A stretch of 64,000 bases of DNA from the IMG/VR virus record IMGVR_UViG_3300006736_003672, positions 1 through 64,000 of that record. One strand, 5' to 3'. The stretch comes from a virus. A program made the position numbers and the translations under genes. Positions 34,177 through 45,000 of the stretch are shown piece by piece. Under the pieces are notes generated by a model. It saw only the letters and a program-made list of their open reading frames with translations. It ran no database searches and was not told where the DNA came from. The first letter of the stretch is position 1. Every line of letters begins with the position of its first letter.

Positions 34177-34457
34177 AAGAAGTTGATAAATATTTGCAAG
34201 AGTCGATTGAAAACATTAGAAGTGATCGCGACGTAACAAATAGTCTTTTAAAAGATGTGATGATTTATCTTTCTGGAGATGAAACAAGGCATGAGAAAGT
34301 AGGACAAGTTGCAGCTAAATATCTTGAAACTTTACAGCGTTCGAACGAACAATTGGTTAAGGTAGTTGGTCTGCTCCACAAAAGACAGACAAGTACAGGT
34401 GAATTAACCGATGAGGATAAAAACGAGCTATTTGAGCTAATAAAGGAAAGTTCTTAG
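34173..34457 (+). CDS. Small helical protein coupled to the tubulin-like gene
   Basis: 94 residues, GTG start overlapping the stop of the GTPase gene (GTGA). All-helical, charged, with a heptad-like middle (AAKYLETLQRSNEQLVKVVGLLHKR). No recognised family. Strict coupling suggests it may be a partner or regulator of the filament protein, but it may equally belong with the hub proteins that follow two bases later. Confidence 0.7.
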   Translation: MKEVDKYLQESIENIRSDRDVTNSLLKDVMIYLSGDETRHEKVGQVAAKYLETLQRSNEQLVKVVGLLHKRQTSTGELTDEDKNELFELIKESS

Positions 34458-34458
34458 T

Positions 34459-35952
34459 GTGGCAGAGCGAATACAGCATGGAATAAATGGACCCGAGCCA
34501 CCATTATTTTCTAGAAACGTACACCCAACTACAACGCCTTTTAAATATATTCGTGACTTTGCCACTAGTCATAACAAAACAAGTATTTTAAAAGAGGCCG
34601 GCCCTTATATAGCGGAAGTTATAAGAGTATATGATAAATATACTTTAGGACAATCGACTGGAAAAGTTCCTTTGGATTACTGGAATCATTTTGAAGGCGA
34701 CGAATCGGGAGAGATAGTTATTATAAGGGCGAGAATACCAGAAATCGATACTTTTGGCATCCCGCAGAAGCTTCCAGTAAATGATGAGGATTTTGTAAAT
34801 TTAAGCTCAGAAGACAAACATCGTGTTGAACGCTACCCAAAATGCATTGCAAAGTGGTTAAACATGCCTAGACCAGCCGTTGGGCAGGCAGTTTGGGTAG
34901 ATTTCAGAGATCCAAAAAATAGATCAGGTAGGATGTATTTGGGAATTGTCAACAGTACTCAACCTAATGCTTATTCTAGTGGTGCAGGATCTAAAGATGG
35001 TTTCGACAACCCTTTAACTCCAAATTATTTCCCGCCGACAGAGCCTCCAAAGCCATATACTGGGCCAGTTGTTTTTGCAGATGGATACAATTGGGCCTTC
35101 CCGGAAGGCGAAGTGGCGTTAACAATTGGGCCTGGGGAAATTGCAACTTTGGCCATGGTCGGCGGCAACCCGCGTATAAGAGCCTTTATGAGAATGATTA
35201 CGCTTCATGAAGGCGGGGCGCGCCACCAAGGTCCGGACAATGGCGTGATAGCTAGTCCATATCAATTGCTTGTAGGGGGGAAGGTAACTACCGACCCACA
35301 AAAACGCGCAGGCCGCATTACAAAGGGTCATATAGTATCTTCTGGAAATTTTTTTGGAGGAGGTTATGTGGGCCATCCGGGCATTGTGGTCAAGTGGAAC
35401 CCGGATGCATATGGGTCTTCTGCTTGTGGCAGATTTCAATTCTTGGGAAGTACCTGGAAGAACTGGGCCGCCCGCACTCGAAAACGCCCGGGCCACCCTG
35501 ATCGATCAATGGAAGAAGCTCGAGCCGATTTTTCCCCGGCGAATCAGGATTATGCGACTTATCAATTTATGATGAAACACAAAGGCGCCCCCGAGTTCGG
35601 TGGAGTTAAGGCAAGTCTACTTGAATTATTAGTTAAAATGGGCGACACTCCTGTTGAAGCTACTCCCGACAATAAAAAGATATGGAAATTAATTATGAAA
35701 ACTGCCGGCCCAGGAGCTGGGCCAAAAGGGCCTAGGCATCACACTCCGGGCCCTGGAAAAGGAATTGGTGGAACATGGGCTAGTTTACCTTACGCGTGCT
35801 ATAAGAATCAAAGTTGTATAAAACTGCTCGCCGACGGCGGCCTTCTCCGCGACCAAAAAAGATATAACGAAGGGATAGAATTATATTCAGCTTTGTTAGA
35901 CGAAGAAAATATCATAGCGGAATATAACGCGGATCTGACACCTGTGGGATAA
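34459..35952 (+). CDS. Baseplate hub protein with lambda-R-like lysozyme domain
   Basis: 497 residues, GTG start. Residues about 50-175 form the OB-fold-like hub module shared with the next gene (gp5 N-terminal type: VPLDYWNHFEG, PRPAVGQAVWVDFRDPKNR, GRMYLGIVN). Residues about 235-450 match the lambda endolysin R transglycosylase: catalytic Glu251 in LHEGGARHQ, then PYQLLVGGK, SSACGRFQFLGSTW, DFSPANQDYA and TWASLPYACY. It would puncture peptidoglycan at infection, as T4 gp5 lysozyme does, but with a different enzyme family. No beta-helix spike follows; the spike-like protein is encoded separately at 37912. Confidence 0.82.
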   Translation: MAERIQHGINGPEPPLFSRNVHPTTTPFKYIRDFATSHNKTSILKEAGPYIAEVIRVYDKYTLGQSTGKVPLDYWNHFEGDESGEIVIIRARIPEIDTFGIPQKLPVNDEDFVNLSSEDKHRVERYPKCIAKWLNMPRPAVGQAVWVDFRDPKNRSGRMYLGIVNSTQPNAYSSGAGSKDGFDNPLTPNYFPPTEPPKPYTGPVVFADGYNWAFPEGEVALTIGPGEIATLAMVGGNPRIRAFMRMITLHEGGARHQGPDNGVIASPYQLLVGGKVTTDPQKRAGRITKGHIVSSGNFFGGGYVGHPGIVVKWNPDAYGSSACGRFQFLGSTWKNWAARTRKRPGHPDRSMEEARADFSPANQDYATYQFMMKHKGAPEFGGVKASLLELLVKMGDTPVEATPDNKKIWKLIMKTAGPGAGPKGPRHHTPGPGKGIGGTWASLPYACYKNQSCIKLLADGGLLRDQKRYNEGIELYSALLDEENIIAEYNADLTPVG

Positions 35953-36470
35953 GGAGTAAAATTTAAATGGCTAACGAACGAATACAACATGGAATAAATG
36001 GGCCCGAACCACCATTATTTTCTAGAAATGTACACTCAGCCACAACGCCCTTTAAGTATGTAAGAGACGCCGCCACTAGTCATAACAAAACAAGTATTTT
36101 AAAAGAGGCCGGCCCTTATATAGCGGAAGTTATAAGGGTATTCGAGACTTACACTTTAGGACAATCGACTGGAAAAGTTCCTTTGGACTATTGGAACCAC
36201 TTTGAAGGTGAGGAATCAGGCGATATAGTTGTTATGAGAGTCCGCATACCAGAAATTGACACTTTTGGAATACCACAGCAGCTTCCAGTAAATGATGAGG
36301 ATTTTGCAAATTTAAGCCCGGGAGACAAGCACCTTGTTGAGCGTTATCCAAAGTGCATTGCAAAGTGGTTAAACATGCCTCGCCCTGCAGTTGGGCAGGC
36401 AGTTTGGGTAGATTTCAGAGATCCGAAAAATAGATCAGGTAGGATGTATTTGGGAATTGTTAATACTGCG
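34465..36470 (+). repeat. Recent duplication of the hub N-terminal coding segment
   Basis: About 495 bases at 34465-34960 recur at 35975-36470 with high nucleotide identity, including identical stretches such as the segment around 34566-34630 / 36078-36140 and the GGGCAGGCAGTTTGGGTAGA block near 34883 / 36393. Synonymous positions are largely conserved, implying recent duplication or gene conversion. Sequence 3' of the repeats is unrelated. Confidence 0.9.
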
Positions 36471-37820
36471 CAAGCATCACTTGATTCTGGTGACTCCGGC
36501 TCCGGCGATGGTGACTCATCCACAAAAGATGATTTTGATCAAGGGACCGATGCTGACAAGGCTCTCGCCACCCAGCGCAGCAGAAATGCGCTCAAGAGGG
36601 GCATCAAAATTCCTGAAGCTGATAAAGGCGATATTGCATTATTGGTCGGTGATAGCCAGATGAAGGGGAGGCTTGGAGAGGCTCTGGCCAAGCGACTTAC
36701 AACTTTAGGATGGCAACTACTCCCAAAGGGGGCCGTCAAGGGGCAAACCCAAAGAGCTGCAACAGCTCGTACAGGCTCGTCCATTAAACCATGGCTTTTA
36801 CAAGTTTGTGCGATACAAGACGGTAAGCCAGAATGGGGAAAAGCTGGTTTTAAATGTATAAATAAATATTTGACAAGAACACAACCACCAAAGGTTGTAT
36901 ATATATGTCTATCAGGAAATGGTGGCACTGGAAAACAAGCCGTAAAATTTATTAATATGATTAGAGATGCCACAGGAGAGGCAACACAGATTGTGTGGTT
37001 TTTAGCGCCAAAATCACATGATGCCCCCGGTGGCAAACAAAGGGCCTACATGAACCAAGGTACCGCTAATGGCACGTGCCAGGCGCCTAAAACAGGAAGT
37101 AATTGCGGCCGCCTCGCGAGAAATTTAGAGATCCAGATGGCTATAGCAGAATTAGACAAAGTAATGATTATTGATCCGCAAATAGAACTGCCAGATTACA
37201 AACCAGATGAGACAAATGCCCACGACGGGCTTCATCTAGGTAAAAAAGCTGCAGAAAGGCTTATTAATAATATATCTAGAGGGTTACTTACAGCTGAACA
37301 AAGACAAAAACAGCTCCAGGAAAACCTCCTCGTCGGCGGCTGTTTCGTTGCAGGAACTAAGATTGCTGTCGTCGATGAACTTGGCAACAAACATGAAAAG
37401 AACATTCAAGATGTGCATGTTGGAGATACTGTGTTGAGTTATAACTTTGCACTTGGTGCGCTTGAGAATAAGCGTGTCACGTCAACTTTCAATCCAATAC
37501 ACAATGATCTTACAAAGTTCACGTTCGACAATAACACGTCGACAATTCACACTTATGATCACCCATATTATGTAATAAATAAGGGCTGGGCATCATTAAG
37601 TCCGGATTTTACAAAACATCGCTATGCTGAACATTCGTCAGAATTATTGGATACAAAACTTATTAATGTCGGTGATCAATGTTTGCTTGATGATGGAATA
37701 ACTTATACAACACTAATTGATGTACAGGTTGTTCATGGCAATAATGTTATGACGTATAATATAAGAGTTGAGGACAATAACAATTATTTTGCTGACGGAA
37801 TTCTGGTACACAATAAGTAA
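35967..37820 (+). CDS. Baseplate hub protein with SGNH hydrolase and C-terminal Hint domain
   Basis: 617 residues with AAGGAG upstream. Residues 1-175 are the same hub module as the preceding gene. Residues about 222-440 are an SGNH/GDSL hydrolase: Ser230 in LVGDSQMKG (block I), the Asn in LSGNGGTG (block III), and Asp420/His423 in HDGLHLGKKAAERL (block V). Such enzymes de-acetylate or de-esterify polysaccharide or peptidoglycan. Residues 459-617 are a complete Hint (hedgehog/intein) domain. It starts at Cys459 in GGCFVAGTKIAV, with TYDHPYYV as block B, and ends YNIRVEDNNNYFADGILVHNK, where His615-Asn616 is the intein-type end followed by one Lys and the stop. There is no C-extein, so cleavage or ester formation, not splicing, is expected. 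Confidence 0.85.
   Translation: MANERIQHGINGPEPPLFSRNVHSATTPFKYVRDAATSHNKTSILKEAGPYIAEVIRVFETYTLGQSTGKVPLDYWNHFEGEESGDIVVMRVRIPEIDTFGIPQQLPVNDEDFANLSPGDKHLVERYPKCIAKWLNMPRPAVGQAVWVDFRDPKNRSGRMYLGIVNTAQASLDSGDSGSGDGDSSTKDDFDQGTDADKALATQRSRNALKRGIKIPEADKGDIALLVGDSQMKGRLGEALAKRLTTLGWQLLPKGAVKGQTQRAATARTGSSIKPWLLQVCAIQDGKPEWGKAGFKCINKYLTRTQPPKVVYICLSGNGGTGKQAVKFINMIRDATGEATQIVWFLAPKSHDAPGGKQRAYMNQGTANGTCQAPKTGSNCGRLARNLEIQMAIAELDKVMIIDPQIELPDYKPDETNAHDGLHLGKKAAERLINNISRGLLTAEQRQKQLQENLLVGGCFVAGTKIAVVDELGNKHEKNIQDVHVGDTVLSYNFALGALENKRVTSTFNPIHNDLTKFTFDNNTSTIHTYDHPYYVINKGWASLSPDFTKHRYAEHSSELLDTKLINVGDQCLLDDGITYTTLIDVQVVHGNNVMTYNIRVEDNNNYFADGILVHNK
37341..37817 (+). other. Hint (intein-like) domain coding segment
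   Basis: 159 codons encoding Cys459 to Lys617 of the second hub protein. N-terminal nucleophile Cys, block B Thr-x-Asp-His and block F ending in His-Asn are all present. There is no homing endonuclease insertion (the domain is minimal) and no extein after it. Confidence 0.88.
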
Positions 37821-37911
37821 GCGAAAAAGTATTTTTTATTAAACTATTTACTCTTGTTATAAAAATACATAATACGTTGCCCTATGTAAGCATAAAGGAA
37901 GTAGTGTGTAA
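37821..37911 (+). promoter_or_regulatory. Intergenic gap with a possible late-type -10 element
   Basis: Ninety-one AT-rich bases. TGTTATAAAAATA at 37855-37867 gives an extended -10-like or T4-late-like element with no good -35. AAAGGAAG lies about 12 bases before the ATG at 37912. No stem-loop terminator is visible. Confidence 0.3.
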
Positions 37912-39018
37912 ATGTCGAATAAAAAATTAATAGAATATCCTAAATGTATTAGCGCGGAGAGAGCTAAAAAATTAAGCACACTTTCAGATAAAGATAGAGA
38001 AAGAGCGCTCTCTGGAGTGGGACAAGGGATAAAGTTTGAGTGCGCACCAGCATATGAAGCTGGGGACTGTGAAACCTGGTTTAGAAGTAAAGGAGGAAAT
38101 GCTTTTCTAATCTTGGGAAGAGATCGTCCAAATGGTTTACATAGTGGATACGGTGGGTCTGATGGGGAAAAGGGTGATCATCCAGCAGCATCAGCTGTAA
38201 GGCTTACAGCAGGAATGGGAGGACGTTCACCGAAAGAAATAGTTAACGTGCACGGTGTCGAACTTGTTAATACTTTAGATCCTAACAATCAAGAAGATGC
38301 TGCAACAATTTATTTAAGCCAAAAAACAGATATTGATGATAAGCAACGAGGCTTTAATTTAGCTAAAGGCACAATTGGTAGAGTAGAAGCGCGCTCCGCT
38401 GCCGCCATAAAAGCAGATTCTGTAAGAATTATAAGTAGAGATGGTGGCATAAAATTAATTGCCGGCGGCTCCACGAAGAATTCGCAAGGAGGAAAAATAG
38501 ACACTTATCCTGATATTAATTTTATTGCGGGAAACGACGACTCTGGTCGACTCTTGCAACCATTAGTTAAGGGCGATAATATGAAAAAAGCTATTATCAA
38601 ACTTTACAAATATTTAGATGAGATTCTTATAACCGTTAATAGTATTTTAATTGAACAGGATCTTTTAAATAAAATTTTATCGACTCACCAACATCTGTTA
38701 CCCCCAATCACCTTGCCGCCGATGAAGATTCAAGGCTACGGCGTTGGCGGAAACTCCGGCGGCATCGTCAAATCAACGCTCCTTGCTAGTACAGTTCCGC
38801 CGTCTCCCTTCCCCATGGGGTTGGGAACTCCTTCCCCGGGGTGGACACTGTTTAGCCCGGAGGTGATGACTCAGGCGAACGTATGTTCTATGAATCAAAT
38901 GAGCATTAGTATGGACAAGATTGTGAAATTAAAAGCTAATATGCTTGGATCAAAAGCCAATGCAATTTACCCAACTTCACCTAATTATATAATGAGCAAA
39001 AATGTTTTTACAACTTAA
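37912..39018 (+). CDS. Probable baseplate spike/hub-associated protein
   Basis: 368 residues. After a helical N-terminus, residues 45-215 contain short strands and Gly turns (FRSKGGNAFLILGRDRP, AVRLTAGMGGRSP, DSVRIISRDGGIKLIAGG), the pattern of phage spike or gp5-C-like beta-structure that carries repeated 'I-x-a-G/D' rungs. Residues 225-260 are helical. The C-terminus is Pro/Met-rich. It follows two hub proteins that lack a spike of their own, so a separate membrane-piercing spike is plausible. I do not recognise a named family. Confidence 0.6.
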   Translation: MSNKKLIEYPKCISAERAKKLSTLSDKDRERALSGVGQGIKFECAPAYEAGDCETWFRSKGGNAFLILGRDRPNGLHSGYGGSDGEKGDHPAASAVRLTAGMGGRSPKEIVNVHGVELVNTLDPNNQEDAATIYLSQKTDIDDKQRGFNLAKGTIGRVEARSAAAIKADSVRIISRDGGIKLIAGGSTKNSQGGKIDTYPDINFIAGNDDSGRLLQPLVKGDNMKKAIIKLYKYLDEILITVNSILIEQDLLNKILSTHQHLLPPITLPPMKIQGYGVGGNSGGIVKSTLLASTVPPSPFPMGLGTPSPGWTLFSPEVMTQANVCSMNQMSISMDKIVKLKANMLGSKANAIYPTSPNYIMSKNVFTT

Positions 39019-39037
39019 GGGCCATAGGTAGGGATAT

Positions 39038-42000
39038 ATGCCAAAAGTACTAATAGAAAATCTTGAGCTTGAGTCACTAATAGAGCCGCCTTTTACTAGA
39101 GATGAAGACACGTATGAGGTCGTCGTGTCAATTTGGGGAGTTCCCGGCACTGGCGACTTGGACACCCAATACAAAATAGGGTCGAGTGCTGATAATTGGG
39201 TGTTCGAGACTTCGGACGCAATAGGAGATTGCACCGCCACGGCAAATCAGCAACAGCTCATCGAATTCGCAGACGAGCACACCGATTGTGTTGTCGATAA
39301 ACTCATGCTCCATGTACAAAATCGTGGAGTGTATGTTATATTAAAAAAGCTTCTTGGTACCGGTATGGACAAGTTTGCCGCCGAAACCCCGGATGACGAA
39401 AACTACTCAATGGATGAGAACGGTTATCAAGTGCACGAAGGCTTCGGTACGAAAACCCGCGATCTTATAGCTATGAAAAATTACATGACTCACCTGCTAG
39501 AGGTAGTCGAAAACGATATCATAATTGGCACGTTTGTGGGCTATGAAGGCGATCCTGATGCCGATCCTCCCATCCCTCCGGTAGAAATTTGGAGATCCCC
39601 TCGTCCTTCAGATCCTCATCCACGCCGAGTAGTCGTCGGGCTTAGTATTGGCAAGGAAAATATAGAGAAGTTAAGAGGTCTAAATCCCGCCGAAGCAGTA
39701 GGGGAGATCTCAGAATTCGATGAAAAAGCCGGCGCCCCGGTGGTGACTCGCTCGGAGCCTAAATTTCGTCAAACGTTTCAGAATGTTTTTGAATTTAGAG
39801 ACTTAATCGACAAAGTGTCTAAAGGATTAAAAAACTATCATGGCAAGTTATCAGATTCATATTTTGCTTATCATGTTCCTCCGCCCGGCTTACCTCAGGG
39901 TCTTTTGGGTCCGATTTATGACTCGGACGATGTAGAGGATTGGCCTGAGCTTGATTTTAAACAACAGGCTGCATATTTGAAGGAGGCTGGTGACAAGATT
40001 ATAGATTTTTTGAAAAGTTCTGGACATAATATGGGCGCACCTTTTGAAATTGGCTTTCGTAATTATCATAAAATAGATGAGGAAGGACTGACTACAGCTG
40101 AGTTAAGAGACGAAGTAAAAACAGGAACGGTTCCCGGGATAACGTATGTTGGATACCCGATAGAGTACGAAAAAGTGCGTTTATATACTTTATATGTCTT
40201 GAAAACTCCAAAGCCGCCCCCGGCCAGCGCGCCGGCACTTGATTATGGTTTAAATAAACCCCCGGTCCCATGGCCAACTTTATATCCCGACACAAGTCCA
40301 GACGGTGATCCTAGAATATTGTATGGGGATCCTGCTGCCTATGAAGTTGATTCACCATTTGACAAAGAACCGTTTACGTTTGGTACTGTTAGATGGTTTT
40401 TGGCCAACTTGAGAGATATTGGTTATAAACACATCGGCGGCAAACCAACTCCAGAAGAACTCAAGGCGCAAACAGAAGCAGCTGCAGTTGTTGCAACGTC
40501 AGAAGCAATGGAAAATCCTTGTGCCATGTCTGCTCCTGCTATGGCTAGTAAAGAATCCATGCCGGTCGACGACTTTATTGAATTGTATGTTTACCCAAAC
40601 CCCGAGACAATTTTTAAAACCAGTTCTATTTTGGATTTAGCTAAAAAATTAGCTGGATGGCACTCTGGAGAAGAGTCTGCTGAAAATAAAGCACTTGAAC
40701 GTAAGTTAACCAAAGAAGACGTATTACAATCTGTAGTTAATAATAGCCATGTTAACGCTTCCGATTATGTTGGAGACTTAGTATATAAAAACTTACCAGT
40801 ATCTCCGAATAAAATTCGATCAATTCATGATGCATATGCATATATTTTAAGAAGACTTGATATCCCAACTATAATAGTAAAACTATTAGAATGTCTTGGG
40901 TTGAGAGTAAGTTTAGACGACTTAATTGAGTGGATTTGTGATGACATTATTAAAGCTGTTGACGAAAAAACCGATGGAGGTATTACAAAACTTGTTGAAT
41001 TTTTGGAGAGTGGAGAATTTCAGATCCCGGGCGAATTCCTGGCACAGGATCCTCCCATTCAAGTGACCGACATTATAGGAGTTATACATGCCCACTCGGA
41101 CATTGATACTGGTTCTGCAGCGGTAGATCAGATGCTCAACACTTGGGATCGCAACCAAAAATTATTTATTTGCGCTGCAATTGCTGCCGGCCCATTCGCC
41201 GCAGTAGCCGGCTTGATTTGGCTAATTAACTATCTTCTTACTAGAGACGGGTCGTTGGACAAGCAGCCGGGAAAGAAGAAGTGTGATATTGAATTTTCAT
41301 TTCCAGATGAGTGGCCAATCTTAGATGCTCTTTGGGATTGGATATTAAGAGAAGCTTTAAAAAGACTTGAAGAAGAAGCTATGAGATTACTAGAGGAAGA
41401 AATTATCAAGCCTCTAAATCTGCTATTACAACAACTGTTAGACTTTTGCGATAAAGAAGAAGAAAGTTTTGGAGAAATTTCGTCCGAAGATTTAGACCCA
41501 GATCTTGCTTCAAAAGCTGCTCCGCTATTTGTAGGGCCAAAATCAAACAAATTTTTAAAAAAGTTGTTGTCTGCTTTAACTCCTAGTGAACTATGCGGGC
41601 TTCTAAGAGGGACCCTTTTATTTGAGGCCCCTGAAACCAAAAAAATTACAAGTTTTATTTACGAGTTTGCTTTAGACGAATACAATGGAGCACCTGCAGG
41701 AACAGTAGAACATGGAGGAAAACCCGGGCCTCTTGGTAACGGAAAAAATATACTTCAATTTTTTAAAAATCTTGGCAAGAAAGTAAATATGAGCGTGTGC
41801 GATGAACGAGAATTGCCAGAAAAGCCTATATCAGACTTTTGTGATGATCTTGGTGTAGATTATGAAAGTAATTTAAGAACCGCTTTAACTAACCAGGGAC
41901 TCTCTGATGAACAAATTGAAGGTCAAGTTATAGCAAAGCGAAACGCCAAGAAAGAAATAGTTAGCTCCGCTATACAAAATCTACTTAGAGGTAGCAATTT

Positions 42001-45000
42001 AACTGAAAAAGTAAAGGAAGACACAAAAAAAACAGTACAAAAGATTATAGTTGAAGCACTGCAAGGGACGAGCGCCGGCGCTATTAAGCACGTCATTAAT
42101 AGTGCGGCAATTCCGATGACAGCTGATATGGCAAACTTTTCTTTAGCTTTTTCAAATACTTCATTTGTAAAAAGACTTATTGCGGGAGTTGAGCTTGTAA
42201 AGACAGAGCCAATTTTTGATTGGCTTCCCACTGCGGAACTCAGTCAGTTCCATCGTTTTAGATTTAATATTTTTGATGGTAAATATTTAGAAAAAAAAGC
42301 TTTACAGGCCGAATTCGGATCGTCTGCTCCTGATGTTAATATGTGTGATGAGATCACTCGCCATATTGCTCTTATGGAAGATCTCAAACAGGAGATGGCA
42401 ATGGATCTTCATGAAGCCCGATGGAAATATTGGGATGGAGATCTTTATGAGGACCTTGAAACAGGCCCGGGCCCTGCTTTTATCACTCTCGCCGACGCAT
42501 CGATCGAGAGTTTCGCTGAATACAATAAAGCCCGAGCTGAAGAGGTTGGAGGAGACCCGACAGGAAAAGATTTGTCTGCATATGATTTATATCAATTGGG
42601 CTATGATCAATTCTCCGGGATGAGCAGATTCCACGCTAAGGAAGTACAAAGAAAAGTAGTGGAAGCATCTTGGTTTAATTTGCCACATAAAAATCTTATT
42701 AAAAGATACGAGAGGTTAACACCTTTAGAGTTTGATGACTTAGCAGTAATTGCATTTAGGTATTATAGTAGACATGTGCATGATTACACCAACACCTCGG
42801 CCGGCGATGAAGCTGAACTCAAGTTATTCTCCGAGGCGAATCATTATGGATCATTTTATTACGATCCGTTGACAGAAGAGGGTGGTCATTATGCCTGGGG
42901 CCCTCTTCTCAGTTCGGTTAATTTTAGAATGGGCTCCTCCCGGCCTTGGGCCGAATCTCCGCCAGGTCCTGATCAATATCCTTCAAAAAAACCTGATTGG
43001 GTGGATGTAGGATTTTACGATTTGGTGAGTAGGCTAGATCGTGCTTCTGGGACTGATCAAAACAATTATAAACTTTTTACGAACGAACCTCGTGTCACGG
43101 CAGTCATTCACCCCCACACTAAGGAGGTGAGAACTCATCTCGTTGCTACAGAAGACTTTCTTCAACGTGCTGGAAATTGGACACCACGGAATCCAATTTG
43201 GTCAGGTACTGATGTTAAAACAGCGCTAGTTCAGCTTCTTTTATTTGTTTGGGATTTCGGCGCTGACGAGTTGTCAGATTTTCCATATGAAGCCGGCGTC
43301 GGAGCATCTATTAATACCCATCAAGGAACCGAAGATGGTTGGAAAGCAAATTTTTGGGGAGGACACTTATTAAGAGCTTTGAAGTATTATCAACATGGCT
43401 TGAACACAGTTCCCTCTTTTGCTATAGATTTTGACAAATCCAGCTTTGCGACGGTGGAGAAATCCGTCTACACCCACCCAGTAGGCGAGCCTTACCCCAC
43501 GTATGAGAAAGTCGTCGAGGTCGAGAAGAGCCTGAAAGAAGCAGATTTAGTTGATTCCGGGGATACAATAACTTTAATAGAGGCTGTCTGGGGACAGGGC
43601 GAGTGCGGCGAGGTCTACCGTTACTATGATTATGCAGGATGGACCCCGGCCTGCCCATCCCAAGATCCTGAAACGTTTGAAGTGATTCCGTCTAAAACAA
43701 TGGTTGTGAACAAAGAAGCGTGGCTAGCGGGAAATGCTGAGTCTAAACTATTGAGAGCAGATCCCATTGATGATTCTGCAGAATTAATGGTAATCGATCC
43801 CGAGACCGGCCTTCGTGCACCATTTATTCCCGCTATGAAACCAACTCCTTTAAGTCTATTTTGCGCCCCGGGCTTAAAGAGAAGACCTCCGCCTCCGGAT
43901 CCAGAAAAAACTTGGGAAGCTGTTTATACATTAGTTCCTCCTGGCAAAGGCAAAGACAAAGAAGGAAAATTAAAATTATTGGATGAAATCTCGAGGTGTA
44001 TAACAGATGACTACACAATTTCAGTTAAGGAGCCCGGGTACGGCGTCGCCATCTTCGGCACGGCGCCTGCAGTGATATTAGACTATCGTAGTAAAGAAAT
44101 ATTAAAATTATGGGATGACATAGGCGATGACACTACAAACAATGAGCCTGGTTTTTCTATGAATAAAACAATCGATGTACTTGCCGCTTCTATGGGTACT
44201 GGACTTGGATGGAATACATACGATGTAGATGAACCAATAGCTCCACAATTTCTCGAAAAAATGATTCTGAGACACATTGATGATAAGTTTCCACATTTTG
44301 ATGATCAAATCATCCAAGATATGGTCGCCACCGGCGTCGGGGACTTTAATTCAGACTTCTCGATACACTATGCTCTTACTAAGGTGCTCAGAACCCACAA
44401 ACAAGGAAGACTAAACCTATATGGAACTATTTTTCGGGACTGTATAAGAAACATGGCTAACTTATCATTGAAATATGGAGTCGCTCAAAAAGCATCCGGA
44501 GACTATGATAGTTTGCAAGAAAAAATAATTGCTGCTGTTGGAGTACTGATGAATGATCTTGCTAGATCTAATGCTCTGACTGATTTGACTGATTTAGCAA
44601 CCGATGCTGCAAACAAACACACAGACGCAATGGAAAATGCTGATTTGGCGGATATAAATTCTATTCCTTCAATTGGAAAAACATTAATATCTTATCCACC
44701 AAATCCCCCTTTTCAGCTGGATCATAGTTACGATCCGCCGATGAAGGTATTTGAAAAGGTTGATTGGAAGAAGGGGCCTGCTTTATTTAGGCTATTAATT
44801 AGAGTAGTAATTATGGAAAAAGTGTTTAAGACGCTCATGACATCTTCCACTTATTCAACTTCTGGTATTTTTTCTAGCATTCCAATGAAAATGATAATTG
44901 CGAGTTCCATCCGATCCCAGCTCTCGACCAACATTCGGGATAAAATTAAAATATTGGCATCGGATCTGGGAATTATTGGGGAAGGCGCGTCATTTTCTTC

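Noticed and set aside
35967-37820. A true splicing intein in the hub protein
   Set aside because: No C-extein exists beyond a single Lys after the His-Asn, so protein splicing cannot join two exteins; the Hint interpretation is used instead.
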